DNA of 44,863 nt. Source: an uncultured Clostridia bacterium. Its GTDB lineage: Bacteria > Bacillota > Clostridia > TANB77 > CAG-508. The notes beneath the pieces are model-generated. The model worked only from the letters and a program-made list of their open reading frames with translations, was not told the DNA's origin and made no database searches. A program made the position numbers and the translations under genes. This document shows, one piece after another, positions 1-8,298 of the stretch; positions within the stretch are counted from its first letter, which is position 1, and each line of letters begins with the position of its first letter. The stretch is taken from NCBI GenBank assembly GCA_947623465.1, contig CANQGU010000014.1:1-44863 (forward strand), written 5' to 3'.

Positions 1-101
1 GGTATTCCTGTTAGTAGCAATAATACTATTATTGTTACTATTAATGATATTAGAGTGATTCCTCTTTTGTTTTTTGCTTTATTCTTTTCTGTAACTTTCA
101 T
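1..101 (-). CDS. Prepilin-like protein with N-terminal methylation motif, 5' end only
   Basis: Only the first 33 codons are in the window; the rest lies beyond base 1. The start ATG (99-101) is preceded by an AAAGGAAG ribosome binding site. The peptide has a short, Lys-rich leader (MKVTEKNKAKNKR) followed by GITLISLIVTIIVLLLLTGI. This is a type IV prepilin-type leader: a Gly for peptidase cleavage followed at once by a long hydrophobic helix. The usual Glu at mature position 5 is absent, as in many GITLI-type proteins of gut Clostridia, so it may be a pseudopilin-like exported protein and not a pilin. It was not in the supplied long-ORF set because it is cut by the window edge. Confidence 0.75.
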   Translation of the reverse strand, partial: MKVTEKNKAKNKRGITLISLIVTIIVLLLLTGI

Positions 102-344
102 AAAATTTCTTCCTTTCTTTATTTAATTATTCTAATGCTATGCGTTTTTAAATCAACTATAATTACAATAATGATTATAATTATGCTTGATAAAAAATAC
201 GTTTTTTCGACTTTTTTTATATTCATTTTTAAATATAACACAAATGATTTTTTAATGCAATATTTAATTGCAAAAAAATTTAAAAAAATTTTTCCAATTA
301 AATTAAATCAAAAAATCGTTAATTCTATTTTTTTATATACAAAA

Positions 345-375
345 AAATTTCGACATGCTATCACATGTCGAATTT
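345..375 (-). terminator. Intrinsic terminator after the acyl-CoA synthetase gene
   Basis: The arms AAATTCGACATG and CATGTCGAAATTT form a stem with a six-base loop, followed on the minus strand by a run of T. It lies just downstream of the synthetase stop codon at 382. The rest of the interval 102-381 is AT-rich and shows no supported gene. Confidence 0.8.
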
Positions 376-381
376 AATTTT

Positions 382-2104
382 TTATTTTTTATCATTATTT
401 TCCGTATTTTCATCTTCCATATTTTTTCCAAATCTTTTTACTTTGTTTGTAGTTGTTCTTTCAAAATCTTCGTCTAAAATTTTAAAAGATTTTATATGCT
501 TAAAGTTTGGTAATTTTGCATTTACTTTTTTTACAATATCTGATACTACTTTTCTTACATCTTCTTTTGTTGGTATTTTATTTCCTAAGAATTCTTTTAT
601 TGCCTCAATATTTGGAAAAATCTTAGCCTTAACTTCCACATCATCTTTTCCGTCTTTTTCTCCAATTACTAAAGATTCTTCTATTAAATCACTATCATTT
701 AATATGGTTTCTATTTCTTCAGGATAAATATTTTCTCCGTTTTTTGTAAGTATCATATTTTTACTTCTGCCTGAAATATATAAAAATTCTTCATCATCCA
801 TATATCCTAGGTCACCTGTGTAGAACCAACCATCTTTTAATACTTTTTTTGTTTCTTCTTCGTTTTCGTAATATCCAAGCATTACATTTGGACCTTTTAC
901 TATTATTTCCCCAATTCCTTCTTCATTTGGATTATCTATTTTATACTCAACATTTGGTATTGGCATTCCACATGATGGTGCTTTGTAATAATAGTCGTTG
1001 TTTCCTGCAACAAGTGGAGAACATTCTGTTAAGCCATATCCTTGTATTACTTTTATTCCTAGTTTGAAAAATGCTTCTACAATCTCTGGCTTTATTGCTG
1101 CTGCACCTACAATAAATGTTTTCATCCTTCCACCTAAAGATTTTTTTACTTTTTTCTTTACTGCCCATTTTAAATAAAATGGTAATTTGTCTATTATTTT
1201 GTCTTCTTCTTGTGTATATTTTTTTGGTAGACTTGTCTTTAATGTTTTCAAAATTTTCTTGTATACATTTTCTAATAGTAATGGCACACATAAAATAAAT
1301 GTTGGTTTAAATTCTTCTATATTTTTCATAATGTATTTTAAACCTTCACAGTAACTTATTTTTCCACCACCATATATTAAAAGTAAGTATCCTATTGTGC
1401 ATTCATAAGTATGATGTAGTGGTAATATTGATAAAACTTCTGCATTTTCGTCTACTTTTACTATACTTGCTATAGAAATTATATTTGAGCATATATTTTT
1501 GTGTGATAACATTACTGCTTTTGAATTTCCTGTAGTTCCTGATGTAAAAAGTAATATTCTCATTTCATCTGGATCTATTTTTATGTTTTCAAAATCTTTA
1601 TTTCCATTTAAAACTAGATTTTTACCGTTCGTTCATTAAATCTTCTAAGTTTATATATTTTGATGTGTTTTGGATATCTATAAGTTGTATTTCTTTTTTT
1701 ATTTCATTTTTTAGTGTAAATATTTTATCTAAATATTTACTGTCAGCTATTATTGCTTCTGTTTTTGATATATTTAAAAAGTCTTTTATATTTTCGTCTG
1801 ATGCTTCTTTATCTATTGGAACTACTATTCCTACTATTACTATTGCTAAATATGATACAGCCCAACTATAACTGTTTTTTCCCATAACCGCTATTCTTTT
1901 GTTTTGTAATCCCATATTTATTAATTTTGTTGATAATGCTTCTACATCATTTTTAAATTCTGAGTATGTTTTATAAAAAATTTTTCCATTTTCATCTTTT
2001 AGTTTGAAAGCTATTTTATTATAATTTTTATTTGTTGTTTTTATTAACATATCTTTTAAGTCTGTTACTTCATAAGTTTCAAAATATTTTATTTCTTTTC
2101 TCAA
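382..2104 (-). CDS. Long-chain acyl-CoA synthetase (AMP-forming), split by a +1 shift at CGG
   Basis: ATP-dependent activation of a fatty acid to acyl-CoA through an acyl-adenylate (ANL superfamily). The N-terminal part (to base 1625) carries the start of the AMP-binding domain. The distal part carries the P-loop FTSGTTGNSKAVML, the YGLTECSP motif, the TGDLGYMDDE motif and the hinge/A8 region GRSKNMILTKNGENIYPEEIE. The two parts lie in different frames. The first reads ...EDLMNE, then CGG, then stop TAA. Dropping the C gives NEGKNLVLNGNKDF and runs directly into IDPDEMRILLFTSGTTG, which is the normal spacing for this family. Total about 573 aa, a normal length. The start is probably the TTG at 2104, because the GTG at 2113 lies inside the Shine-Dalgarno GAGGTGA. 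The joined reading is an inference from homology; without recoding the gene would be broken. Confidence 0.85.
1625..1627 (-). other. CGG +1 recoding site, acyl-CoA synthetase
   Basis: Context on the minus strand is GAA CGG TAA in the incoming frame. Skipping C gives GAA GGT AAA (E-G-K). The zero-frame stop follows CGG immediately, so no extended alternative product exists. Confidence 0.8.
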
Positions 2105-2168
2105 TTTTATCACCTCAACATCTAGTTTAAAATACTATATCATAAAGTTTGTTTTAGTTCAATATATT

Positions 2169-2714
2169 TTAGAAATTTTCCTTTCCATTTTTTATATATA
2201 TCGTACTTTTCTGTTCTAAAAGTTTAAAATTGCAACATCTTTTAGAAAGTTTAGAATTAGGATTATTTGTTTTCTCCATGTATAACTTCATTGCATTCTT
2301 TTTAATTTTTTCCATTTTTTTATTAATTAAATTTAATTCAAAATTTAAAAATGATATATATAATAATTTTTCTTTATCATTGGAAAAAGTTCTATATTTC
2401 TCTATTTCTTTATATTTTAATTCTTTAATATTATCACTAGATATAGGAATCATATTATTAAGATTTAAAACTCCTATTATTTTCTCGTCTTGTTTTATTT
2501 TAATAAAATCCATACCTTCTTTTATTTTATAATGTTTTTCTTTTGCTGAAGATATTGGTACATAATAATTAAACTCATTTATAGTTATTAATATCCCTAT
2601 ATATGGTTTTAATTTTTTATCATAATTAATATTTTCGACTCTTGAATCAAATTTTCTTAAATAATTTACATATTCTTTATTTGCTACATACCATTTTAAC
2701 TTATTTTCTTTCAT
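2169..2714 (-). CDS. toxN: ToxN/AbiQ-family endoribonuclease toxin (type III toxin-antitoxin)
   Basis: The protein (about 181 aa) begins MKENKLKWYVANKEYVNYL and continues RKFDSRV, KPYIGILITINEFNYYVPIS and GMDFIKI. This is the N-terminal signature of ToxN/AbiQ endoribonucleases (…YI.YLRKFD.RV…RPYIG…F.Y..P.SSPK.KH…). The family cleaves mRNA and its own repeat RNA, and is held inactive in a ribonucleoprotein complex with the processed antitoxin repeats. The ATG at 2714 is preferred over the upstream ATG at 2777. It has its own GGAG site at 2722-2725, and the sequence between the two ATGs forms a terminator hairpin. The C-terminal third is basic and less recognisable. The locus has its own promoter, repeats and terminator, so it is a free-standing module inserted between the atp operon and the synthetase gene. 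Likely role: phage defence or element stability (family knowledge). Confidence 0.87.
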   Translation of the reverse strand: MKENKLKWYVANKEYVNYLRKFDSRVENINYDKKLKPYIGILITINEFNYYVPISSAKEKHYKIKEGMDFIKIKQDEKIIGVLNLNNMIPISSDNIKELKYKEIEKYRTFSNDKEKLLYISFLNFELNLINKKMEKIKKNAMKLYMEKTNNPNSKLSKRCCNFKLLEQKSTIYIKNGKENF

Positions 2715-2730
2715 TTTTTCACTCCATACA

Positions 2731-2763
2731 TAAAAATTAGATGGTAAAGTTACCCCTACCATC
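2731..2763 (-). terminator. Attenuating terminator between toxI repeats and toxN
   Basis: On the minus strand GATGGTA and TACCATC form a 7-bp stem with a 10-base loop, then TAATTTTT. Its position between the antitoxin repeats and toxN matches the leaky terminator of known ToxIN loci, which keeps antitoxin RNA in excess over toxin mRNA. Confidence 0.75.
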
Positions 2764-2885
2764 TCTTTTATATCCATTTTTTACAGGAATGGTAAAACCT
2801 CTTTATATGCCTATTTTTTTATTGGAATAGTAAAACCACTTTATATGCCCATTTTTTACAGGAATGGTAAAACCTCTTTTATCAT
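2764..2885 (-). ncRNA. toxI: ToxI-like antitoxin RNA: about three tandem 36-37 nt repeats
   Basis: Units at 2776-2811, 2813-2849 and 2851-2882 share, on the minus strand, GGTTTTACCATTCC followed by an A-rich segment. Units 1 and 3 are nearly identical and unit 2 carries a few substitutions. A partial unit (TATAAAAGAGA) leads into the terminator. The array has a strong promoter upstream and toxN downstream. In known type III systems each repeat is one antitoxin RNA that folds as a pseudoknot and binds ToxN. The fold here was not computed. Confidence 0.82.
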
Positions 2886-2919
2886 AACTTTAAATAAGTT
2901 ATTCTGTATTATTATATTT

Positions 2920-2949
2920 ATTATAATATATTTTTATTCTATTTGTCAA
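2920..2949 (-). promoter_or_regulatory. Sigma-A type promoter of the toxI-toxN locus
   Basis: TTGACA (bases 2944-2949 read on the minus strand) and TATAAT (2920-2925), spaced 18 bp, both consensus. It lies about 35 bp upstream of the first repeat. Confidence 0.8.
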
Positions 2950-2978
2950 TAGTTTTATGGTTTTTATATTTTTATATT

Positions 2979-3587
2979 TCACTCTCCCTTAACAACTTTT
3001 AACCTCACAAACTCGTCTCTTTCACTTTCTTCTAGTGCAATAGCAATTTTTTTAGCTAAATTTTCATCTCTAGGAATAATAACTTCTTTTAGAGCATTTG
3101 ACCTTCTTTCAACTTTTTCTATTGCTTTTTGCAAACGGCAAACTGTACTGTCAATGCTTGCTAATTTTATTATTAAATTTTTTACTTCAGTAAATTTTAC
3201 TATACTTTCATCAACATCTAAGGTTGTGTGGTATAATCCATAATTAAGTTCTGCTTCATTTTCATCAGATATAACAGATGGAATTTCAACTCCCATTAAA
3301 GTTAAATATTTAATTCCTATTGTATCATCATCCTTAATGGCATTTGAAATATCTATTAATTCGTCAAATCCTACATCAACAATAGCTTTTTTTATGCTAT
3401 CTTCTGCTTGATTTAGCTTTTCTGTTATATCTTTTTTTAGTTCTTTTTCTTCTAAAAGATAATTTTCTATTTTCTTTTTTAAAACAAGCTTTTTTTCTTC
3501 TAACAATACTTGCCCATTTTTATACATTTTTATAGAACTTTTAAGTTTTAGCAAATTGTTTTTTGTAGCTAAAAATTGCTTTGCCAT
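2979..3587 (-). CDS. atpD: V-type ATPase subunit D (central stalk)
   Basis: Rotor-shaft subunit of the V1 sector that couples A3B3 hydrolysis or synthesis to the membrane ring. The 202 aa begin MAKQFLATKNNLLKLKSSI, the standard ATPase_D N-terminus (P/A-T-K-x-x-L-x-x-L), and form two long helices flanking a central region. Length is normal. It is the last gene of the operon, starting after an AAGGAGGAGC site 81 bp from atpB. No frame problem. Confidence 0.95.
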   Translation of the reverse strand: MAKQFLATKNNLLKLKSSIKMYKNGQVLLEEKKLVLKKKIENYLLEEKELKKDITEKLNQAEDSIKKAIVDVGFDELIDISNAIKDDDTIGIKYLTLMGVEIPSVISDENEAELNYGLYHTTLDVDESIVKFTEVKNLIIKLASIDSTVCRLQKAIEKVERRSNALKEVIIPRDENLAKKIAIALEESERDEFVRLKVVKGE

Positions 3588-3668
3588 AGCTCCTCCTTAA
3601 GATAATGTTTTCGTTTAAAGAGTGACTCATTTTGCAAATATTAATAAAAACATCTGCAAATGAAAATA

Positions 3669-4983
3669 TTATTGTATTATTTTTAGAAGTTCCTCCATTA
3701 AGTTTAAGGTATCTTCTATTGAACGATTCTCGTATGTGTCTTGATTTATAAATTTTTGTTCAAACTCATTTCCAAATTTTAAGTATTTTTTGTCTTCATC
3801 TGTTAAATCCGCTTCTCCTAAAACTGTTGCTAAAGCTCTTACATCTTGAACTTTAGAATATGCTGAAAATATTTTATCTGAAAGTTTTGGATGGTCTTTT
3901 CTAGTAAATCCTTCTCCTATTCCATCTTTCATAAGTCTTGAAAGTGAAGATAAAATGTCTATTGGCGGATTTATACCTTTTTGATATAAATTTCTTCCAA
4001 GAACAATTTGTCCTTCTGTTATATATCCTGTTAAGTCTGGTATTGGGTGAGATATATCATCATTTGGCATTGTAAGTATTGGAAGCTGTGTAATTGAACC
4101 TTCCCTTCCTTCTATCATACCTGCTCTTTCATATATTGAAGCTAAGTCACTATATAAATAACCTGGGTATCCTTTTCTACTTGGAATTTCTCCTTTTAAT
4201 GTTGATACTTCTCTTAAAGCTTCTGCATATGCAGTCATATCTGTAAGTACAACTAAAACTTGGTATCCTAAATCAAATGCCAAATATTCAGCACATGTAA
4301 GTGCAACTTTTGGAGTAAGTATTCTTTCAACTGATGCATCATTTGAAAGGTTTTGAAACATTACAACTTTAGATAAAACTCCATTTTCTTCAAAGCTTTT
4401 TCTGAAAAATTCTGCTGTTTCATATTCTGCTCCCATTAATCCAAATACTATAGCAAATTTTGAACCATCTGTAATATTTGATTGTCTAATTATTCTTTCT
4501 GTAAGCTCATTATGGTTTAAACCACTTCCTGAAAAGATTGGTATTTTTTGTCCTCTAATTAGTGTCATTAATCCATCTATTGCTGATACTCCTGTATGAA
4601 TATAGTTTCTTGGATATTTTCTTGCAACAGGGTTTATTGCATTTGAATTTATATCTCTTTTTATGCTTGCTTCTATTTCTCCTAGTCCATCTATTGGATT
4701 TCCGGCTCCATCAAATATTCTTCCAAGCATTAATGGAGAAAGTTTTAATTTTAAAGGTTCTCCCATAAATTCGGTTTGGACATCTTTTATATTTATTTCA
4801 TTTGTTCCTTTATATACTTGAATTGTAGTTATATCATCATCTAAACGAAGTACATTTCCTATTCTTGTTTCTCCATTTTTTAATGTTATTTGCACTTGTT
4901 CTTCAAATGATATATCTTTTGGAGTTTTTATAAAAACTAATGGACCGGTTTATTTGTTCTAAGCCTAAATATTTAATTTTCAT
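3669..4983 (-). CDS. atpB: V-type ATPase subunit B, split by a +1 shift at codon 13 (CGG)
   Basis: Non-catalytic nucleotide-binding subunit of the A3B3 headpiece. The reading from the ATG at 4983 is [12 protein letters not shown], then CGG, and stops after 26 codons. Skipping one C gives [17 protein letters not shown] and continues into [20 protein letters not shown] and the full B-subunit body. That body includes DGAGNPIDG, the degenerate P-loop region [21 protein letters not shown], and the terminal domain. Full reconstructed length is about 437 aa. A start at the internal GTG (4895) would remove a strongly conserved first beta strand and has no clear ribosome binding site, so the shifted reading is preferred. 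Confidence 0.9.
4945..4947 (-). other. CGG +1 recoding site, atpB codon 13
   Basis: The incoming frame reads ATA AAC CGG TCC. Skipping C gives AAC GGT CCA, restoring I-N-G-P-L-V-F, the conserved B-subunit N-terminal motif. Zero-frame stop occurs 13 codons later. Confidence 0.85.
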
Positions 4984-5043
4984 TTTCCACAACAATCCTT
5001 TCTATTTTTTGAAGATTGCATTAATTTTATGTTTTAACATACT

Positions 5044-6817
5044 TTATATATGCTCTTGATATTCGTCTTCTAATTTTTTTAAAGTATTTTTTATTTTTAA
5101 ATCAAAATTATCTATTTTTTTAATTTCATCATTTGTTACATTGTTTTTTAATTCCTTATATTCTTCTAATAATCCTGTTTTCTTAATTTCTGAAATTGGA
5201 ATTCCTTTATTTATAAGTTTTAATGCTCTTTCATAAAATAAAATTATGGTTTGAATCATTTTGTATTGTTTAGATATTGGTACATATGTGTCTATTTCAC
5301 TAAATGAATTTTGTTGTAAAAATCCTATTCTTACTGCGCTAGCTACTTCTAGAGCAAGCTTTTTGTCATCTGAAAGTACATCTTGTCCAACAACTCTTGC
5401 AATTTCTTGAAGCTCACTTTCTTTTTCTAGTATTCTTACTATTTTTCCCCTTGCTTCTAAAAATTCACTATCTACATTTTCTTCATACCAACTTGATAAG
5501 TTATCTACATATTCACTATAACTTATATTCCAATCTATTGCAGGGTAATGCCTTGAGTAAGCTAAATCTCTATCTAAGCCCCAAAATACATGCACAAATC
5601 TTTTTGTATTTTGTGTTACAGGCTCTGAGAAATCTGAACCTTGAGGAGATACTGCTCCAATTATTGTAATTGACCCTAAAGTTCCATTTAAGTTTTCTAC
5701 TCTACCTGCTCTACCATAAAATTCTGAAAGTCTTGAAGGTAAATATGATGGAAAACCTTCTTCAGCAGGCATTTCTTCTAGTCTACCTGAAATTTCACGT
5801 AGTGCCTCTGCCCATCTTGATGTAGAGTCTGCCATAACTGCAACATCATATCCCATATCTCTATAATATTCTGCTATTGTAACTCCTGTATATATTGATG
5901 TTTCTCTTGCTGCAACTGGCATATTTGATGTATTTGCAATTAGAACTGTTCTTTCCATTAATGGTCTTCCTGTTTTTGGATCTTGAAGTTTTGGAAAGTC
6001 CTCTAAAACTTCTGTCATTTCGTTTCCACGCTCTCCACATCCAATATAAACTATTATATCTGCATCTGACCATTTTGCTAATTGATGCTGTGTTACTGTT
6101 TTTCCTGTACCAAATCCACCTGGAATCATTGCTGTTCCACCTTTTGCCATTGGAAATAAAGTATCTATTACCCTTTGTCCTGTAATTAAAGGTACAGATA
6201 TTGGTATTCTTGTTTTATATGGTCTTTGCTTTCTTGCAGCCCATTTTGTTAGCATATTTAACTCTAATATTTCATCATCTTCTGTTTTTATTTTTGCTAT
6301 TGTATCTGTAACTTTATAGTCTCCTTCTTCCGCTATTTCTATAATTTGAGCTTCTACATCAAATTTGTTCATTATTTTATTTGTTATTAATTCTGTTTCC
6401 TTTACTTCTCCTATTATTGTATTTAAAGAAACTTTATCATCAATTTTTACAGTAGGCACAAAATGCCAAAGCTTTTCTGTATCAACTCCTGTTTTAGAAA
6501 CACCTCTTTTAATAAAATCTCCATGTTCTTGTCTTAATATGTTTAGTGGTCTTTCTATTCCATCAAATATAGTTCCTATTATTCCGAGGTCCTAAAGTAA
6601 GTGATAATGGCTCTTCTAATCCTTCTACATCTTCTCCAATTTTTAATCCTGTTGTTCCTTCATAAACTTGTATTGTTGCTATGTCTTTGTCTAATTTTAT
6701 TACTTCTCCTAATATTTTTTCTTTAGATATATATACGATATCATGCATGGCAAAATCGCCTTTACCTTTTGCTTTTATTACTGGACCATTAATTGAAATT
6801 ATTTGTTTTTTTTGCAT
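5044..6817 (-). CDS. atpA: V-type ATPase catalytic subunit A, split by a +1 shift at codon 78 (CGG)
   Basis: Catalytic subunit of V1. The N-terminal beta-barrel (MQKKQIISINGPVIKAKG…) runs to LSLTLGP and meets CGG at codon 78. After skipping the C it continues GIIGTIFDGIERPLNILRQE, the canonical A-subunit sequence, through the non-homologous insert, the P-loop GGFGTGKTVTQH, the SRWAEALREISGRLEEMP segment and the C-terminal helical domain. The reconstructed protein is about 590 aa, exactly the usual length. Unshifted translation stops 6 codons after CGG. No separate start explains the distal part, since its first in-frame Met candidates fall well inside a conserved domain. Confidence 0.93.
6584..6586 (-). 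other. CGG +1 recoding site, atpA codon 78
   Basis: The incoming frame reads GGA CCT CGG AAT AAT. Skipping C gives CCT GGA ATA ATA (L-G-P-G-I-I-G-T), one of the most conserved motifs of A subunits. This is the clearest of the six sites. Confidence 0.9.
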
Positions 6818-6925
6818 CTAAAATCTATCCTTTCAATTCTTCGCTTAAAAGATTTACGCAAATTTTTTCTTCAATTTTTTCATGTAAATTAAAAATAATT
6901 TTTCGTTAATATTATTTCATGTAAA

Positions 6926-7487
6926 TTACAATAATTGTTCACTAACACTATTTAAAAATGTATTGTCAATAAAAATTCCTTGAATATTGTTTTCTAAAAT
7001 ACAACCGCCAATATATTTTTCATTTATTTCTTTTAATTTTAGTTTGTATTCATTAGTTATGTTGTTGCCATATTTTTCTATATCTTTTTTTACTAATCCA
7101 ATATATGTGTTTTCTGTGTCTTCTATTTTTGATATTCCGCTCTTTTATGCTTTTTATTAAAAACTGTTCATATTCCGGTTTTTGTGTATATTCTTTTAAT
7201 AAATTTATTGCATCTTTTTTTATTAAATTTTTTATCTTTTTTTCTTCTTCGATAATTTCTTTTTTACAATTCATTTCATAATTAAAGATTTTTTTGTTAA
7301 AGTCTTTTTCCATTTTTTGAACATATTTGTCATAAGCTATTTGCTTTTTATTTTCATATTCTGAAAGTTCTTCTCTAATTCCATCTTGTATTTCTTCTTC
7401 AATCTTTTTTTCAATTTTATTGTAATCTTCATTTGAAATTCTATTTAGGCTTTTTTCAAAGTCTTGTAATTTAGCCTCAATATTCAT
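6926..7487 (-). CDS. atpE: V-type ATPase subunit E (peripheral stalk), split by a +1 shift at CGG
   Basis: Peripheral-stalk stator subunit. The start is the ATG at 7487 (MNIEAKLQDFEKSL) because GGAGGAAG at 7493-7500 sits at correct distance. An ATG inside that site at 7502 is not used. The N-terminal two thirds is a charged coiled coil. After LIKSIKE the frame meets CGG (7137-7139). Skipping C gives GISKIEDTENTYIGLVKKDI, then YIGGCILENNIQGIFIDNTF and ends LNSVSEQLL. This is the expected C-terminal domain with the family's 'GG…I.IDN.…' strand and terminal helix. About 186 aa. The last ~65 residues are lost without the shift. Confidence 0.88.
7137..7139 (-). other. CGG +1 recoding site, atpE
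   Basis: The incoming frame reads AAA GAG CGG AAT. Skipping C gives GAG GGA ATA TCA (E-G-I-S) and opens the complete C-terminal domain. Zero-frame reading ends 27 codons after CGG in a basic, low-complexity tail. Confidence 0.85.
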
Positions 7488-7501
7488 TATTTCTTCCTCC
7501 A

Positions 7502-7735
7502 TTATATAATAGTAACAAGTGGTAATTTTTTATTTAATCTTATATAATCAATTTTTTCTTTTGCAAGTTGATAAACATAGTTAGTTACAATTAATACTCC
7601 TATTTCTGTATTTTTTACTACTTCATCTATTTTTTTATTAATATCTTCTTTATCAACTAAGCTTATACCATCACATCCAGCAAGTTTAAGGCCAACTTCA
7701 ATTTCTGCTTTATCGGCTATACAATACATTTTCAT
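7502..7735 (-). CDS. atpF: V-type ATPase subunit F, short form
   Basis: Small central-stalk subunit that binds subunit D and modulates coupling. The 77 aa MKMYCIADKAEIEVGLKLAG…EIGVLIVTNYVYQLAKEKID show the Rossmann-like F fold. It ends at LPLVTII, where family members usually continue for 25-30 residues through a Pro-Gly loop and a C-terminal helix. The stop TAA overlaps the ribosome binding site of atpE, so there is no room for a lost tail, and no CGG lies near the end. This looks like a real C-terminal truncation in this lineage and not a frameshift. Confidence 0.88.
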   Translation of the reverse strand: MKMYCIADKAEIEVGLKLAGCDGISLVDKEDINKKIDEVVKNTEIGVLIVTNYVYQLAKEKIDYIRLNKKLPLVTII

Positions 7736-7760
7736 TTAAATCCTGCTCCTTTTAAAATTA

Positions 7761-7812
7761 GTTGGATACAAATTAAATTTTGCAACAATTAAAATTGTAA
7801 TTATTTTTCAAC
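7761..7812. repeat. Core-deleted remnant of the aspS-flanking dispersed element
   Basis: The sequence starts GTTGG, then AATTAAATTTTG, and ends AAAATTGTAATTATTTTT then CAAC. Both ends match the ends of the elements at 32072-32194 and 33966-34090, but the ~85-base middle is replaced by a few bases. It lies between atpK and atpF, directly after the atpK stop codon. Confidence 0.6.
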
Positions 7813-7813
7813 C

Positions 7814-8227
<414 letters not shown>

Positions 8228-8298
8228 TTAATTTAAAGTATTTATAATTATTTTAAATTTATATTAAAATTTTTTATCTTAAAAATTAATTTAATTTG

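Noticed and set aside
135-377. 80-codon plus-strand ORF
   Set aside because: Low-complexity AT translation across a terminator, no ribosome binding site.
382-2104. Treating the two frames of each broken gene as separate genes or as true two-subunit proteins
   Set aside because: The distal frames have no ribosome binding site or start at the right place, and the joints fall inside single conserved domains.
2714-2777. Longer toxN start at 2777
   Set aside because: The extension consists of the terminator hairpin and the last partial repeat; the downstream ATG has its own GGAG site.
2764-2885. CRISPR array
   Set aside because: Repeats are directly tandem with no unique spacers, and the adjacent gene is a ToxN-type toxin.
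4895-4895. Internal GTG start for atpB
   Set aside because: It would delete the first beta strand, which is present and intact after the +1 shift.
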